From the NCBI RefSeq assembly GCF_004345365.1, contig NZ_SLVF01000019.1, forward strand, positions 94,955-158,954: a stretch of DNA of 64,000 nucleotides. Direction: 5' to 3'. The notes under the pieces are model-generated. The model was not told where the DNA came from and searched no databases. It saw only the letters and a list, made by a program, of their open reading frames with translations. Made by a program: the position numbers and the translations under genes. Origin of the DNA: Kribbella sp. VKM Ac-2568. GTDB lineage: Bacteria > Actinomycetota > Actinomycetes > Propionibacteriales > Kribbellaceae. Below, one piece after another: positions 25,292-33,568 of this stretch; positions within the stretch are counted from its first letter, which is position 1, and each line of letters opens with the position of its first letter.

Positions 25292-28039
25292 ATGCCGGAG
25301 GTCGGCGGAGCGGTAGGGCTGCCGCTCTTCGGGCGGGAGCTGGAGTCGAAGCTGCTGGCCGACCTGGTCAGCGGTATCCGCGATCGCGGCGGTGCCTTGT
25401 TCCTGTCCGGCGAGGCCGGGATCGGGAAGTCGGCGTTGCTCGCCGAGGCGGGTGCGCTGGCGGCCGCCGGCGGCCTGCGGGTGATGAGAACGACCGGGGC
25501 CGAGGCCGAACAGCACCTCCCGCTCGCCGGGCTGCACCAGATCCTTCACCCGATCCGCTCGGGTCTCGACACCCTGCCCGGTCCCCAGCGCGACGCGCTC
25601 CAAAGCGCGATGGGTCTCGCCGACAGCGCCGTTGCGGACCTCTACCTGGTCGGGCTGGCGGTCCTGAATCTGCTGGCCGAGGTCGCCGCGGAGACGCCGG
25701 TGGTGCTGATCGCGGAAGACGTGCACTGGCTGGACCAGGTCAGCGCCGACGTACTCGCCTTCGTGGCCAGGCGGCTGGAGTCCGAGCCGATCGTGCTGAT
25801 CGCCGCGGGTCGTGACCGCGCTGAGTCCCAACTGCTCAGCGCGGGACTGCCGTCGCTCCTGGTCGAGCCGCTGGCCGCCGAACCCGCGGCGGCGCTGCTC
25901 GTCGCGGTCGCTCCCGAGCTCGACCAGGCGGTCCAGACCCGGCTGCTCGCCGAGGCGGCCGGTAATCCGCTGGCGCTGACCGAGCTGCCCGGCACGGTCT
26001 TCCCAGATTCGTTGCTGAAGGCCACCTTGCCGTTGAACGCGCGACTCGAGGAGACCTTCGGCACCCGGGCCGCCACGTTACCCGCGGCAACCAGGACGAG
26101 CCTGTTGGTTGCCTCGCTCAACGACAGCGACTCGGTAGCGGAAGTGCTCGCCGCCGCCGCGACAATGCTCGGTACAGCGGTCGAGGCGGACGTGCTCACT
26201 CCCGCGGACGACGCCGGGCTGATCGAACTGCAGAGCAATACGCTGACTTTCCGGCATCCCCTGATGAGATCGGCGATCTCGCAGGCGACGGGAGTGGTGC
26301 AGCAGCGGGCCGCCCAGCAGGCGCTGGCCGAAGTACTGGCCGATCAGCCGGACCGACGGACCTGGCATCTGGCGGCGGCTGCCTCCGGGCCTGACGAGGG
26401 CATCGCCGTCGAGCTCGAGGCCGCTGCCGACCGCGCCCAGCGCCGAGGCGGCGTGGCCGCAGCCATCGAGGCACTCCAGCAGGCTGCCCGGCTGAGCGAG
26501 GCACCCGACCGGAAGGCGGATCGAGTACTGCGGGCCGCCGACCTCGCCGTCGAGTACGGCGACCGCGACCTTGTCCAGCGTCTCCTGGCCGAGGTCTCCC
26601 CGGCCGAGCTGTCCCCGCAGCAGCGCGCTCGGGCGACCTGGATCCGGAGCAGCTTCGACGACGGGCTGAGTGAGGACACGGCCGGCCCTATCGAGCTCGC
26701 CCGGCTGGCCGAGTCGGTGGCCGCGGACGGAGACCTCGACCTGGCGATGCGGATCCTCTGGGGTGCGGGGATGCGCTGCTTCTGGACCGAGCCCGGACCC
26801 GAGGCGCGGCAGGTCCTGATGGAGGTGGCCGACGGCCTGCCGATCGACGAACGAGACCCCGGCCTGCTCGCGATCTCGGCGTACGTCGCTCCGGTGGAGC
26901 GGGGCAAAGCTGTCGCGGCCGGGCTGATGGATCTCGCCGGCAGTACGGGCGGCGATCCGCAGGTGGAGCGTTTCCTCGGCAGCGCGGCGCTGCAGATCGG
27001 GGCGTTCGAGCTGTCCGCGCGGTTCTCCGCCGGCGCGGTGGCCGGGTTGCGTCCCCAGGGCAGGCTCGGGCTGCTGACGCGGGCTCTGGCGGTCCAGGCC
27101 TGGAGCTCGGCCCGCCTCGGCAACCTCACTGTGGCGCTGCCCGCCGCGGAGGAGGCGGCGAGGCTCGGCCGGGAGACCAATCAGCAGTTCATGTACGGGC
27201 TGGCCGTGGCCGTGCAAGCCGAGATCGCCGCCCTGCGCGGTGACTACGAGGCGGCCACGAGCTTGGCGGCGGAGGCGGAGCAGGTCGGCATCGCCGCAGG
27301 CGCCAGACCAGTACTGGCCACTGTTCAGCTGGCCCGGGGCCTGACAGCACTCGGTGAAGGCCGGTACGCCGATGCCTTCGCGGATCTCCGCCGGATCCAC
27401 GATCCAGCCGACCCGGCGTACCAGGTGGCACTGCGGTGCTACGTCGTCGCGGAACTGGCGGAGGCGGCCGTGCGCAGCGGGCAGGTCGCCGAGATGCAGG
27501 ACATCGTCCGCGACCTCCAGCAGGCCGCGGCCTCGACCACCTCGCCGGCTCTGCACATCGGCGTGCGCTACGTCAGTGCGGTCCTCGCGGAGGGCGACGA
27601 GGCGGAATCTCTGTTCAAGAGAGCCCTGGATGCCGAGCTGACCGGGTGGCCGCTCGAACGTGGGCGGCTCCAGCTCGCCTTCGGTGAATGGCTGCGGCGA
27701 CATCGGCGTACCGCCGACTCCCGGGTGCACCTGCGGGCCGCCCGGGAGACCTTCGATGCTCTGGGCGTGATCCCGTGGAGCGAGCGAGCACGCGCCGAGC
27801 TACGCGCTGCCGGCGAGACCAGCCCACGCCGTACTCCGGACGCGCGCGACCACCTGACCCCGCACGAGCTGAGCATCGCGCAACTGGCTGCCGAGGGGCT
27901 GACCAACCGGGAGATCGGCCAGCGGCTCTACCTGTCCCATCGGACGGTCAGCACGCACCTGCACCGGATCTTCCCCAAGCTCGGGATCAGCGCGCGCGGC
28001 GACCTGGCAGCGGCGCTCGCACCGCTCGCCGGGCAGTGA
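25292..28039 (+). CDS. LuxR-family AAA-type large transcriptional regulator (LAL type)
   Basis: A 915-residue regulator. An N-terminal AAA/STAND ATPase domain (FGRELESKLLADLV; Walker A GEAGIGKSALL near residues 43-53; Walker B VVLIAEDVHWLD near 144) is followed by a long TPR-like helical region and a C-terminal LuxR HTH (HELSIAQLAAEGLTNREIGQ, then LYLSHRTVSTHLHRIFPKLG). The ATG at 25292 has GGAGGGGG seven bases upstream. LAL regulators are activated by ligands bound through the helical domain and often act on nearby catabolic or secondary-metabolism genes. Here the immediate neighbour downstream is a broken hydrolase gene, so its present target is unclear. Confidence 0.92.
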   Translation: MPEVGGAVGLPLFGRELESKLLADLVSGIRDRGGALFLSGEAGIGKSALLAEAGALAAAGGLRVMRTTGAEAEQHLPLAGLHQILHPIRSGLDTLPGPQRDALQSAMGLADSAVADLYLVGLAVLNLLAEVAAETPVVLIAEDVHWLDQVSADVLAFVARRLESEPIVLIAAGRDRAESQLLSAGLPSLLVEPLAAEPAAALLVAVAPELDQAVQTRLLAEAAGNPLALTELPGTVFPDSLLKATLPLNARLEETFGTRAATLPAATRTSLLVASLNDSDSVAEVLAAAATMLGTAVEADVLTPADDAGLIELQSNTLTFRHPLMRSAISQATGVVQQRAAQQALAEVLADQPDRRTWHLAAAASGPDEGIAVELEAAADRAQRRGGVAAAIEALQQAARLSEAPDRKADRVLRAADLAVEYGDRDLVQRLLAEVSPAELSPQQRARATWIRSSFDDGLSEDTAGPIELARLAESVAADGDLDLAMRILWGAGMRCFWTEPGPEARQVLMEVADGLPIDERDPGLLAISAYVAPVERGKAVAAGLMDLAGSTGGDPQVERFLGSAALQIGAFELSARFSAGAVAGLRPQGRLGLLTRALAVQAWSSARLGNLTVALPAAEEAARLGRETNQQFMYGLAVAVQAEIAALRGDYEAATSLAAEAEQVGIAAGARPVLATVQLARGLTALGEGRYADAFADLRRIHDPADPAYQVALRCYVVAELAEAAVRSGQVAEMQDIVRDLQQAAASTTSPALHIGVRYVSAVLAEGDEAESLFKRALDAELTGWPLERGRLQLAFGEWLRRHRRTADSRVHLRAARETFDALGVIPWSERARAELRAAGETSPRRTPDARDHLTPHELSIAQLAAEGLTNREIGQRLYLSHRTVSTHLHRIFPKLGISARGDLAAALAPLAGQ

Positions 28040-28054
28040 CGTACACCCCCACTC

Positions 28055-28263
28055 CTGCGCAAGCAGCCGCCCATCACCGTGCCCGCTGTCACCCTCGACG
28101 GTCTGGACGACGGGAACTTCCTGCCGACCGACGGATCCCCCTCGGCGTCGCACTTCACCGGACCCCGCGTGCACCACCAGGTCGCCGGTGCAGGGCACAA
28201 CCTCCGCAGGAGAAGCCGCGCGCTTTCGCCCAGGCGATCTTCGAGGCAGCGCGGCTCCGCTGA
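28055..28263 (+). pseudogene. C-terminal remnant of an alpha/beta hydrolase
   Basis: About 70 codons read as the end of an alpha/beta hydrolase: ITVPAVTLDGLDDGNFLP, FTGPRVHHQVAGAGHNL, then after a frame change QEKPRAFAQAIFEAARLR and a stop. GAGHN carries the catalytic-triad histidine of the fold. The two parts are in different frames; one missing C near 28202-28206 would restore NLPQEKP. No N-terminal part with a nucleophile elbow exists between the LuxR stop and this point, so the gene is both truncated and frameshifted. Confidence 0.7.
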
Positions 28264-28310
28264 CCTACACTGAAGCCGTTTGTGGCGTCGTCTGTAGGAG
28301 GACCCCGAGA

Positions 28311-29825
28311 ATGCCCGACTCCCGTACTCAGACGATCGCCTATCCGGCGCCCGGTTCGCGGCCGTCGCGGCGTGATCCCGAGCCGCTCGCACCGCACGTG
28401 ATCGTGTTGTTCGGCGCCACCGGAGACCTGGCCAAGCGCAAGCTCCTGCCGGGCCTGGCGTATCTGCAGCAGTCCCGGTTCGCCCCCGACGTCCGGATCA
28501 TCGGTACGGCGACCGAGGAGCTCACGTCGGACGAGTTCCGGGCCCGGGCGCGGGTGGCGGTGGACACCTTCGGCACGCACCAGATCACCGACGAGGAGTG
28601 GGCGCAGTTCTGCGACCGGATCGAGTATGTGCCGACCACGGCCGGGCCGGAGGCGCTCGCGGCCGCGGTGAAGACGGCGGAGAACACGCTCGGACCCGAC
28701 ACCTGCCGCCTGCACTACCTGTCGGTGCCGCCGAAGGCCGCGCGCTCGGTGATCCAGATGCTGCGCGACGCGGATCTGGTCGATCGGGCGCGGGTGGTGA
28801 TGGAGAAGCCGTTCGGCGACGACCTGCAGAGCGCGATCGAGCTGAACGACTTCGTGCACGAGACGTTCGACGAGTCGCAGATCTTCCGGATCGACCACTT
28901 CCTGGGCAAGGAGGCGGCGCAGAACATCCTCGCGTTCCGGTTCGCCAACGGGCTGTTCGAGCCGATCTGGAACCGCAACTTCATCGACCATGTCCAGATC
29001 GACATTCCCGAGTCGCTCGGACTGGACCAGCGCGCCACCTTCTACGAGCCGACCGGCGCGTTCAAGGACATGGTCGTCACGCACGTGCTGCAGGTGCTCG
29101 CGTTCGTCGCGATGGAGCCGCCGACCGCGCTGGAGCCCCGGGCGATCTCGGAGGAGAAGAACAAGGTCTTCCGCTCGATGCTGCCGATCCACCCCGAGCA
29201 CGTGGTCCGCGGCCAGTACGGCGGCTACCGCAGCGAGGAGGGGGTCGCGCCGGACTCCGACACCGAGACGTTCATCGCGCTGCAGGTCGGGATCGACAAC
29301 TGGCGCTGGGCCGGCGTGCCGTTCTACCTGCGCACCGGCAAGAAGATGGCCGAGGGGATGCGGATCATCTCGATCGCCTTCAAGGAGGCACCCAAGACGA
29401 TGTTCCCGGCGGGTTCGGGCGTCGGCTCGCAGGGGCCGGACCACCTGACCTTCGACCTCGCCGACTCGTCGCGGGTTTCGCTGTCCTTCTACGGCAAGCG
29501 GCCCGGACCGGGGATGCGGCTGGAGAAGCTGTCGATGCAGTTCTCCACCCAGGAGACGGAGACGGCGGGCGACGTACTGGAGGCGTACGAGCGGCTGATC
29601 CTGGACGCGATGCGCGGCGACCACACGCTCTTCACCACGGCCGAGGGCATCGAGTCGCTCTGGGAGAACTCCACGATGCTGCTGGAGGACCCGCCGCCGG
29701 TGAAGCCCTACGCTCCGGGCACCTGGGGCCCGAACGCGATCCACCAGCTGATCGCCCCGCGGGCCTGGCGGCTGCCCTTCGAACGCGAATGGCGCGAAGG
29801 CAAGAAGCCCGTCCCGGAGGGCTGA
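28311..29825 (+). CDS. zwf: Glucose-6-phosphate 1-dehydrogenase
   Basis: Oxidises glucose-6-phosphate to 6-phosphogluconolactone with NADP+ (pentose phosphate entry). It has 504 residues. The dinucleotide motif is FGATGDLAKRKLLPGL (near 32-47). The catalytic and substrate segment is FRIDHFLGKEAAQNIL, with His acting as base, and VMEKPFGDD and KKMAEGM-type lysines are present. TAGGAGGA lies ten bases before the ATG at 28311. In-frame codons upstream run through the hydrolase remnant and are unlikely to be used. Single copy here without opcA, tal or tkt beside it, so it may be a second zwf of the genome (inference). Confidence 0.95.
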   Translation: MPDSRTQTIAYPAPGSRPSRRDPEPLAPHVIVLFGATGDLAKRKLLPGLAYLQQSRFAPDVRIIGTATEELTSDEFRARARVAVDTFGTHQITDEEWAQFCDRIEYVPTTAGPEALAAAVKTAENTLGPDTCRLHYLSVPPKAARSVIQMLRDADLVDRARVVMEKPFGDDLQSAIELNDFVHETFDESQIFRIDHFLGKEAAQNILAFRFANGLFEPIWNRNFIDHVQIDIPESLGLDQRATFYEPTGAFKDMVVTHVLQVLAFVAMEPPTALEPRAISEEKNKVFRSMLPIHPEHVVRGQYGGYRSEEGVAPDSDTETFIALQVGIDNWRWAGVPFYLRTGKKMAEGMRIISIAFKEAPKTMFPAGSGVGSQGPDHLTFDLADSSRVSLSFYGKRPGPGMRLEKLSMQFSTQETETAGDVLEAYERLILDAMRGDHTLFTTAEGIESLWENSTMLLEDPPPVKPYAPGTWGPNAIHQLIAPRAWRLPFEREWREGKKPVPEG

Positions 29826-29826
29826 C

Positions 29827-29897
29827 GCTCAGCGACGAGGACGCCTGGGTTGCTCAGCCACGAGGACGCCTGGGGCTGCTCAGCGACGAGGTCGGCG
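29827..29897. repeat. Tandem repeat at the zwf/tetR junction
   Basis: Units of 25 and 26 bases starting GCTCAGC(G/C)ACGAGGACGCC begin at 29827 and 29852. A third, partial copy starts at 29878 and contains the stop codon of the tetR gene. The units look like duplications of the tetR 3' end. Confidence 0.75.
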
Positions 29898-30479
29898 GAG
29901 GCCGTCCAGCGCTTCGGTGAGGGCGTCTTCCAGGTAGCTGAGGCGGTCGGTCGACTGGAGCAGGGTCGCGCCGCCGGTGACAGCGGCCAGGATGGCGGCG
30001 GCCGACTTCGCCACGTCGACGCGGGCGTCGATCTCGCCGGATTCCTTCAGCGCCCGTACTCCGGCCGCCAGGTAGGCGTGCCATTCGTCGGTCAGCGCGT
30101 TGACGATGTCTCTGGTGGCCGGGTTCGCGGTACCCAGCTGGGAGGTCAGGGCTGACAGGGCGCACGCCTGCCGTTGCGCGTCGTAGATCTGGATCACCCG
30201 GCGCCGCCAGGCCTGCCACTTGCGCCAGGTGGTGAGGTCACCGAGCTGCGGCATCTGGTCGGCGATCACCTGGCCGGCCTCGTACTGCGCGACCGCGAAC
30301 ATCAGGTCCGCCTTCCCGTCCGGGAAGTAGTGGAACAGCTGGCTCTTGCTCGTCGAGCTGGCCCCGCGGATGTCGTCCAGACCGACGTTCTGAACACCCT
30401 CGACCCGGATCAGCTGCGCGGCGCCCTCGACGATCCGCTGCCGGGTCGCCGCCCCCTTGGCGGTCAGCACTCGCTCCAT
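29880..30479 (-). CDS. TetR-family transcriptional regulator
   Basis: A 199-residue TetR/AcrR regulator. The N-terminal HTH spans residues 10-55 (ATRQRIVEGAAQLIRVEGVQ, then IRGASSTSKSQLFHYFPDGK with the recognition helix). The ligand domain includes CALSALTSQLG, typical of regulators of the YxaF/LmrA group. The ATG at 30479 begins at the family N-terminus; upstream codons run through the operators and are not used. It diverges from an SDR gene with two palindromic operators between them (30508-30554), so it most likely represses that gene and itself. Confidence 0.92.
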   Translation of the reverse strand: MERVLTAKGAATRQRIVEGAAQLIRVEGVQNVGLDDIRGASSTSKSQLFHYFPDGKADLMFAVAQYEAGQVIADQMPQLGDLTTWRKWQAWRRRVIQIYDAQRQACALSALTSQLGTANPATRDIVNALTDEWHAYLAAGVRALKESGEIDARVDVAKSAAAILAAVTGGATLLQSTDRLSYLEDALTEALDGLRRPRR

Positions 30480-30507
30480 GCCCGCCAGCCTAGCGCGACC
30501 CACCCCC

Positions 30508-30554
30508 TGGACCGAGCGGTCCAATCGATGCGCTACTCTGGACCTAGCGGTCCA
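30508..30554. promoter_or_regulatory. Paired TetR operators between divergent genes
   Basis: Two near-identical 16-bp palindromes, TGGACCGAGCGGTCCA (30508-30523) and TGGACCTAGCGGTCCA (30539-30554), start 31 bp apart, i.e. three helical turns on the same face of DNA. They lie 29 bases upstream of the tetR start and 25 bases upstream of the SDR start. Confidence 0.9.
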
Positions 30555-30578
30555 ATCTAGGATTCTGAGGAGAACCCC

Positions 30579-31328
30579 ATGCGACTGGCAGGCAGGACGG
30601 CTCTGGTCACCGGAGCCACCAGCAACATCGGCCGGGCGATCGCCGTCGCCCTGGCCGCCGAGGGCGCCCACGTCGTGGTTGCCGGGCGCAACAAGGAGCG
30701 CGGTGACGAGGTGGTCGGCGAGATCCGCGCCGCCGGTGGCCAGGCGGACTTCGTGGCGGTGGACCTGAACGGCACGAAGGCGGCCGCGAACGAGCTGGCC
30801 GAGTCAGCCACCCGGCTGCTCGGCGGACGGATCGACGTACTGGTCAACAACGCCGGCGCCATCGACGGCGGGAAGACGACGGAGACCGACGAGGAGACCT
30901 TCGACACCGTCTACGCGGTGAACGTGAAGTCGCCGTACTTCCTGACCGCGGCGATCGCGCCCGCGATGGTCGCGGCCGGCGGCGGCACGATCATCAACCT
31001 CGGCTCCTGGGTGGCGCGGCTGGGCATCCCGGTCGGCGCGGTCTACGCCGCCAGCAAGGGCGCTCTGGAGACCCTGACCCGCGCCTGGTCGGCCGAGTAC
31101 GGGCCGTCCGGGGTCCGGGTCAACGCGATCGCTCCCGGTGTCGTCCACACCGATCCGAACCACCCGGCGACCACGATGATGACCGGTACGCCGTACGGCC
31201 GGATCGGCGCGCCGCAGGCGATCGCCGACGCCGCGGTCTTCCTCGCGAGCGACCAGGCCGCGTTCATCCACGGCACCGTCCTCGACGTCGACGGCGGCCG
31301 CCTCGGTGTCGCGGTGATCGCCGGCTGA
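30579..31328 (+). CDS. SDR-family NAD(P)-dependent oxidoreductase
   Basis: A 249-residue classical short-chain dehydrogenase. TGATSNIGRAIA is the dinucleotide glycine motif (variant of TGxxxGIG), NNAG occurs near residue 90, the catalytic Ser lies in INLGSW, and YAASK carries Tyr and Lys. A DPNHPATT segment near 195 and a C-terminal LDVDGG end follow. The substrate is unknown. Control by the divergent TetR through two operators makes a xenobiotic- or metabolite-inducible role likely. AGGAGA precedes the ATG. Confidence 0.92.
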   Translation: MRLAGRTALVTGATSNIGRAIAVALAAEGAHVVVAGRNKERGDEVVGEIRAAGGQADFVAVDLNGTKAAANELAESATRLLGGRIDVLVNNAGAIDGGKTTETDEETFDTVYAVNVKSPYFLTAAIAPAMVAAGGGTIINLGSWVARLGIPVGAVYAASKGALETLTRAWSAEYGPSGVRVNAIAPGVVHTDPNHPATTMMTGTPYGRIGAPQAIADAAVFLASDQAAFIHGTVLDVDGGRLGVAVIAG

Positions 31329-31339
31329 CCCTCCGCGTG

Positions 31340-31377
31340 GCCGCCCTCCAGAAGGCTGGTGATCAGAAGAGGGCGGC
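31340..31377. terminator. Bidirectional terminator between SDR and LLM genes
   Basis: A 9-bp stem GCCGCCCTC/GAGGGCGGC with a 20-base loop lies between convergent genes, 12 bases after the SDR stop; its right arm is inside the 3' end of the LLM gene. Confidence 0.6.
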
Positions 31378-32235
31378 TGCCGGTAGGACCTCGAGGCCCA
31401 GGCGTTCCAGGGGGTCGAGGCGCGGGAGGCCGGGGACGAAGCCGATCGCCTCGCTGAAGCCGAGGCGGTGCAGCCGGCCGAGCTCGTCGATCAGCTGATC
31501 CTTCTTCTCGCCGTGCTCGCCGACGTCGAGCATCTGGTAGACGGTCTTGGTGATCTCGTCGTAGTCGCGGCCCTCGTTCTCGCAGTGCCGCTTCAGCACG
31601 TCGAGCTTGTGCTCCAGGTCGGGTGTGTTGAAGAGATTGCACGCCTGGGCGTACTTCGCGACCAGCCGCAGCGTCTTCTTCTCGCCCCCGCCACCGATCA
31701 GGATCGGCGGGTGCGGCCGGCTCAGCGACTGCGGGACGTTGAGCAGCCGCTCGGCCTGGTAGTGCTTGCCCTGGAACGGCCCGTCGTCGTCCGACCACAG
31801 CTGCAGCAGGTACTGGAGGGTCTCCTCAAGGCGCTCGAAGCGCTCGGCGACCGGCGGGAACGCGAAGCCGAGCCCTCGGGACTCCTCCTCGTTCCAGCCC
31901 GCGCCGATGCCGAGGATCGCGCGGCCCTCGGAGAGCACGTCGAGGGTGGTGACCGCGTTGCCGAGCAGGCCGGGATCGCGATAGTGCACGCCGGTGACCA
32001 GCGTGAACAGCCGGGCGCGATCGGTGTGGCCGGCCAGAAAACCGAGCGTCGTGTACGCCTCGAGCATGTCGTTCTCGGTCGGGCCGACGCCGGGGATCTG
32101 GAAGAAGTGGTCCATCACCGCGATCGAGCTGAAGCCGGCCCGGTCGGCGGTACTCGCCACTTCGGCGAGTTCCGCCCCGAGGGCCGGGGCGCCGTTGGAC
32201 CAGGTGTAGTTCGGGATCTGCAGACCGATTTTCAT
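31363..32235 (-). CDS. LLM-class F420-dependent oxidoreductase
   Basis: A luciferase-like monooxygenase-fold enzyme of 290 residues. Visible family segments are the N-terminal KIGLQIPNYTW, IAVMDHFFQIP, TLVTGVHYRDPGLLGNAVTTLDVLS and GRAILGIGAGWNEEE, which is the strongest signature (GxGxGW). HPPILIGGGGEKKTLRL occurs in the C-terminal half. This class uses F420 or FMN; the substrate is not predictable. It is transcribed towards the SDR gene. AAGGGCTTGAG precedes the ATG. Confidence 0.9.
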   Translation of the reverse strand: MKIGLQIPNYTWSNGAPALGAELAEVASTADRAGFSSIAVMDHFFQIPGVGPTENDMLEAYTTLGFLAGHTDRARLFTLVTGVHYRDPGLLGNAVTTLDVLSEGRAILGIGAGWNEEESRGLGFAFPPVAERFERLEETLQYLLQLWSDDDGPFQGKHYQAERLLNVPQSLSRPHPPILIGGGGEKKTLRLVAKYAQACNLFNTPDLEHKLDVLKRHCENEGRDYDEITKTVYQMLDVGEHGEKKDQLIDELGRLHRLGFSEAIGFVPGLPRLDPLERLGLEVLPAAALF

Positions 32236-32364
32236 GGCTCAAGCCCTTCCGGATCGTCACCACCCACCTAACACCCGCCCACAACCACCACCACCCGCGG
32301 GTGCCTATCCTGACCGGATGACCTGCCGCGGCGCCGCTCCCAGCCGACCACGTCGGACCTAGCC

Positions 32365-32593
32365 GTGGACGCACGCCAGTTGGAGTACTTCCTCGCGGTG
32401 GTGGATCACGGTGGCGTCAATCGGTCTCGCCCGGACGCGGTCGAGGGGCTTGCGGTGCTGGACATCGTGCCGACGCGCTACACCTTCGCCCATGCGGACG
32501 CGGCCTTCGGCGCGGAGTACTACCACCCACTACCTCCCCGAAGAATCCCCAGCCGCTACTGCCGAAGCACTCCAGTCCTTCCTGTCCGAGTGA
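32365..32593 (+). pseudogene. Composite scar: LysR start joined to alpha/beta hydrolase pieces
   Basis: From GTG at 32365 the reading is DARQLEYFLAVVDHGGV, the first helix of a LysR regulator. In the same frame it passes into PDAVEGLAVLDIVPTRYTFA followed by HADAAFGAEYYH, typical of the middle of dehalogenase-like alpha/beta hydrolases. At about 32523 the frame changes to HYLPEESPAATAEALQSFLSE and a stop, the usual end of such hydrolases. At least two deletions are needed to explain this. The last 64 bases are antisense to the 3' end of the folP-like gene. Confidence 0.75.
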
Positions 32594-33432
32594 GTCGCAG
32601 GGAAGGTGATCGGACTGCGCGCAGTCAGAGCGCCGAACACGGTCAGTGCGTCGCGGATCGCGGCGACGTCGTGGGTCCGGATGAAGTCGACGCCCTGAGA
32701 CGCGGCGTACAACTCTGCTGCGACGGTGGCTGGGCCGATGGCGGCAAGATCACTGCCGGTGAGGGCTCGGAGGAACGACTTCCTCGAGGGTGAGACCAGG
32801 ACCGGCAGCCCGAAGCGCGCCTTCAACTGCCCGAGCGCAGCCATGATCGCCACCGATGGTTCTGGGTTGCTCCCGAGGAAGTAGCCCAAACCTGGGTCGA
32901 TGATCAGTCGATCGCGGCTGACGCCCGCGGCTTGGAGCGCGGCGAGGCGTTCAGTGAAGAACTGCTCGACCTCCGGCCAGATGTCCTCTGGATCAGTCAC
33001 CTTCCTGGTGGCCGGTCCTCGGCGTTGGACCGAATGCATGACCACCAGCCGGCACGGGAGTTCCGCGAGTTCCTCGTACCTGTCGTGGTCGGGGAAGCCC
33101 TGGATGTCGTTCAGGTAAGCGGCACCCCGCGCGGCGGCGTACCGCTGGGTCTCAGGGCGGAAAGAGTCCACCGACACTGGGATGCCGTCGGCGATCAACT
33201 GACCGAGGACGTCGGCCAGCCGGTGGCGCTCCTCTGCCGCGCTCACCTGCTCCGCGTCTGGGTGGCTGGACGCCGGGCCGAGTTCGACGATGTCGGCACC
33301 CGCCGCATGCAAGCGCCGCGCCTGGGCGATCGCGTCGTCTGCGGTCAGGAACCTGCCGCCATCGGAGAACGAGTCGGTGGTGATGTTGACGATGCCGACG
33401 AGCCGAGGCGCCGGGTCGGAGTACTGGACCAT
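32530..33432 (-). CDS. Dihydropteroate synthase, Sul1/Sul2-like
   Basis: Condenses p-aminobenzoate with dihydropterin pyrophosphate in folate synthesis. It has 300 residues from the ATG at 33432 (GGGAG eight bases upstream). Key segments are GIVNITTDSFSDGG (13-26), LGPASSHPDA (51-60), VDSFRPETQRYA (88-99), LNDIQGFPD (107-115), VVMHSVQ (130-136), DPGLGYFLG (169-177) and SRKSFLRALTG (206-216). The GPASSHPDA, PETQRYA, NDIQGFPD and DPG-G-FL segments match the plasmid sulfonamide-resistance enzymes Sul1/Sul2 rather than ordinary FolP. It has no folB, folK or folE beside it, so it is probably a second DHPS. The last ~25 residues look non-native (see scar at 32365-32593). Confidence 0.88.
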   Translation of the reverse strand: MVQYSDPAPRLVGIVNITTDSFSDGGRFLTADDAIAQARRLHAAGADIVELGPASSHPDAEQVSAAEERHRLADVLGQLIADGIPVSVDSFRPETQRYAAARGAAYLNDIQGFPDHDRYEELAELPCRLVVMHSVQRRGPATRKVTDPEDIWPEVEQFFTERLAALQAAGVSRDRLIIDPGLGYFLGSNPEPSVAIMAALGQLKARFGLPVLVSPSRKSFLRALTGSDLAAIGPATVAAELYAASQGVDFIRTHDVAAIRDALTVFGALTARSPITFPATHSDRKDWSASAVAAGDSSGR

Positions 33433-33568
33433 GCCGTGTCTCCCAGATCGATTCCAGAAGCCCAGGCGCACGGCACGACGTCTTGATGACGGGGTCGCTT
33501 CCCGATGGTTGATCCATCTCGAGACGCCAGTCACGACCCGCTCGCACCCTAGCAAGCGGGGAGTTCGG

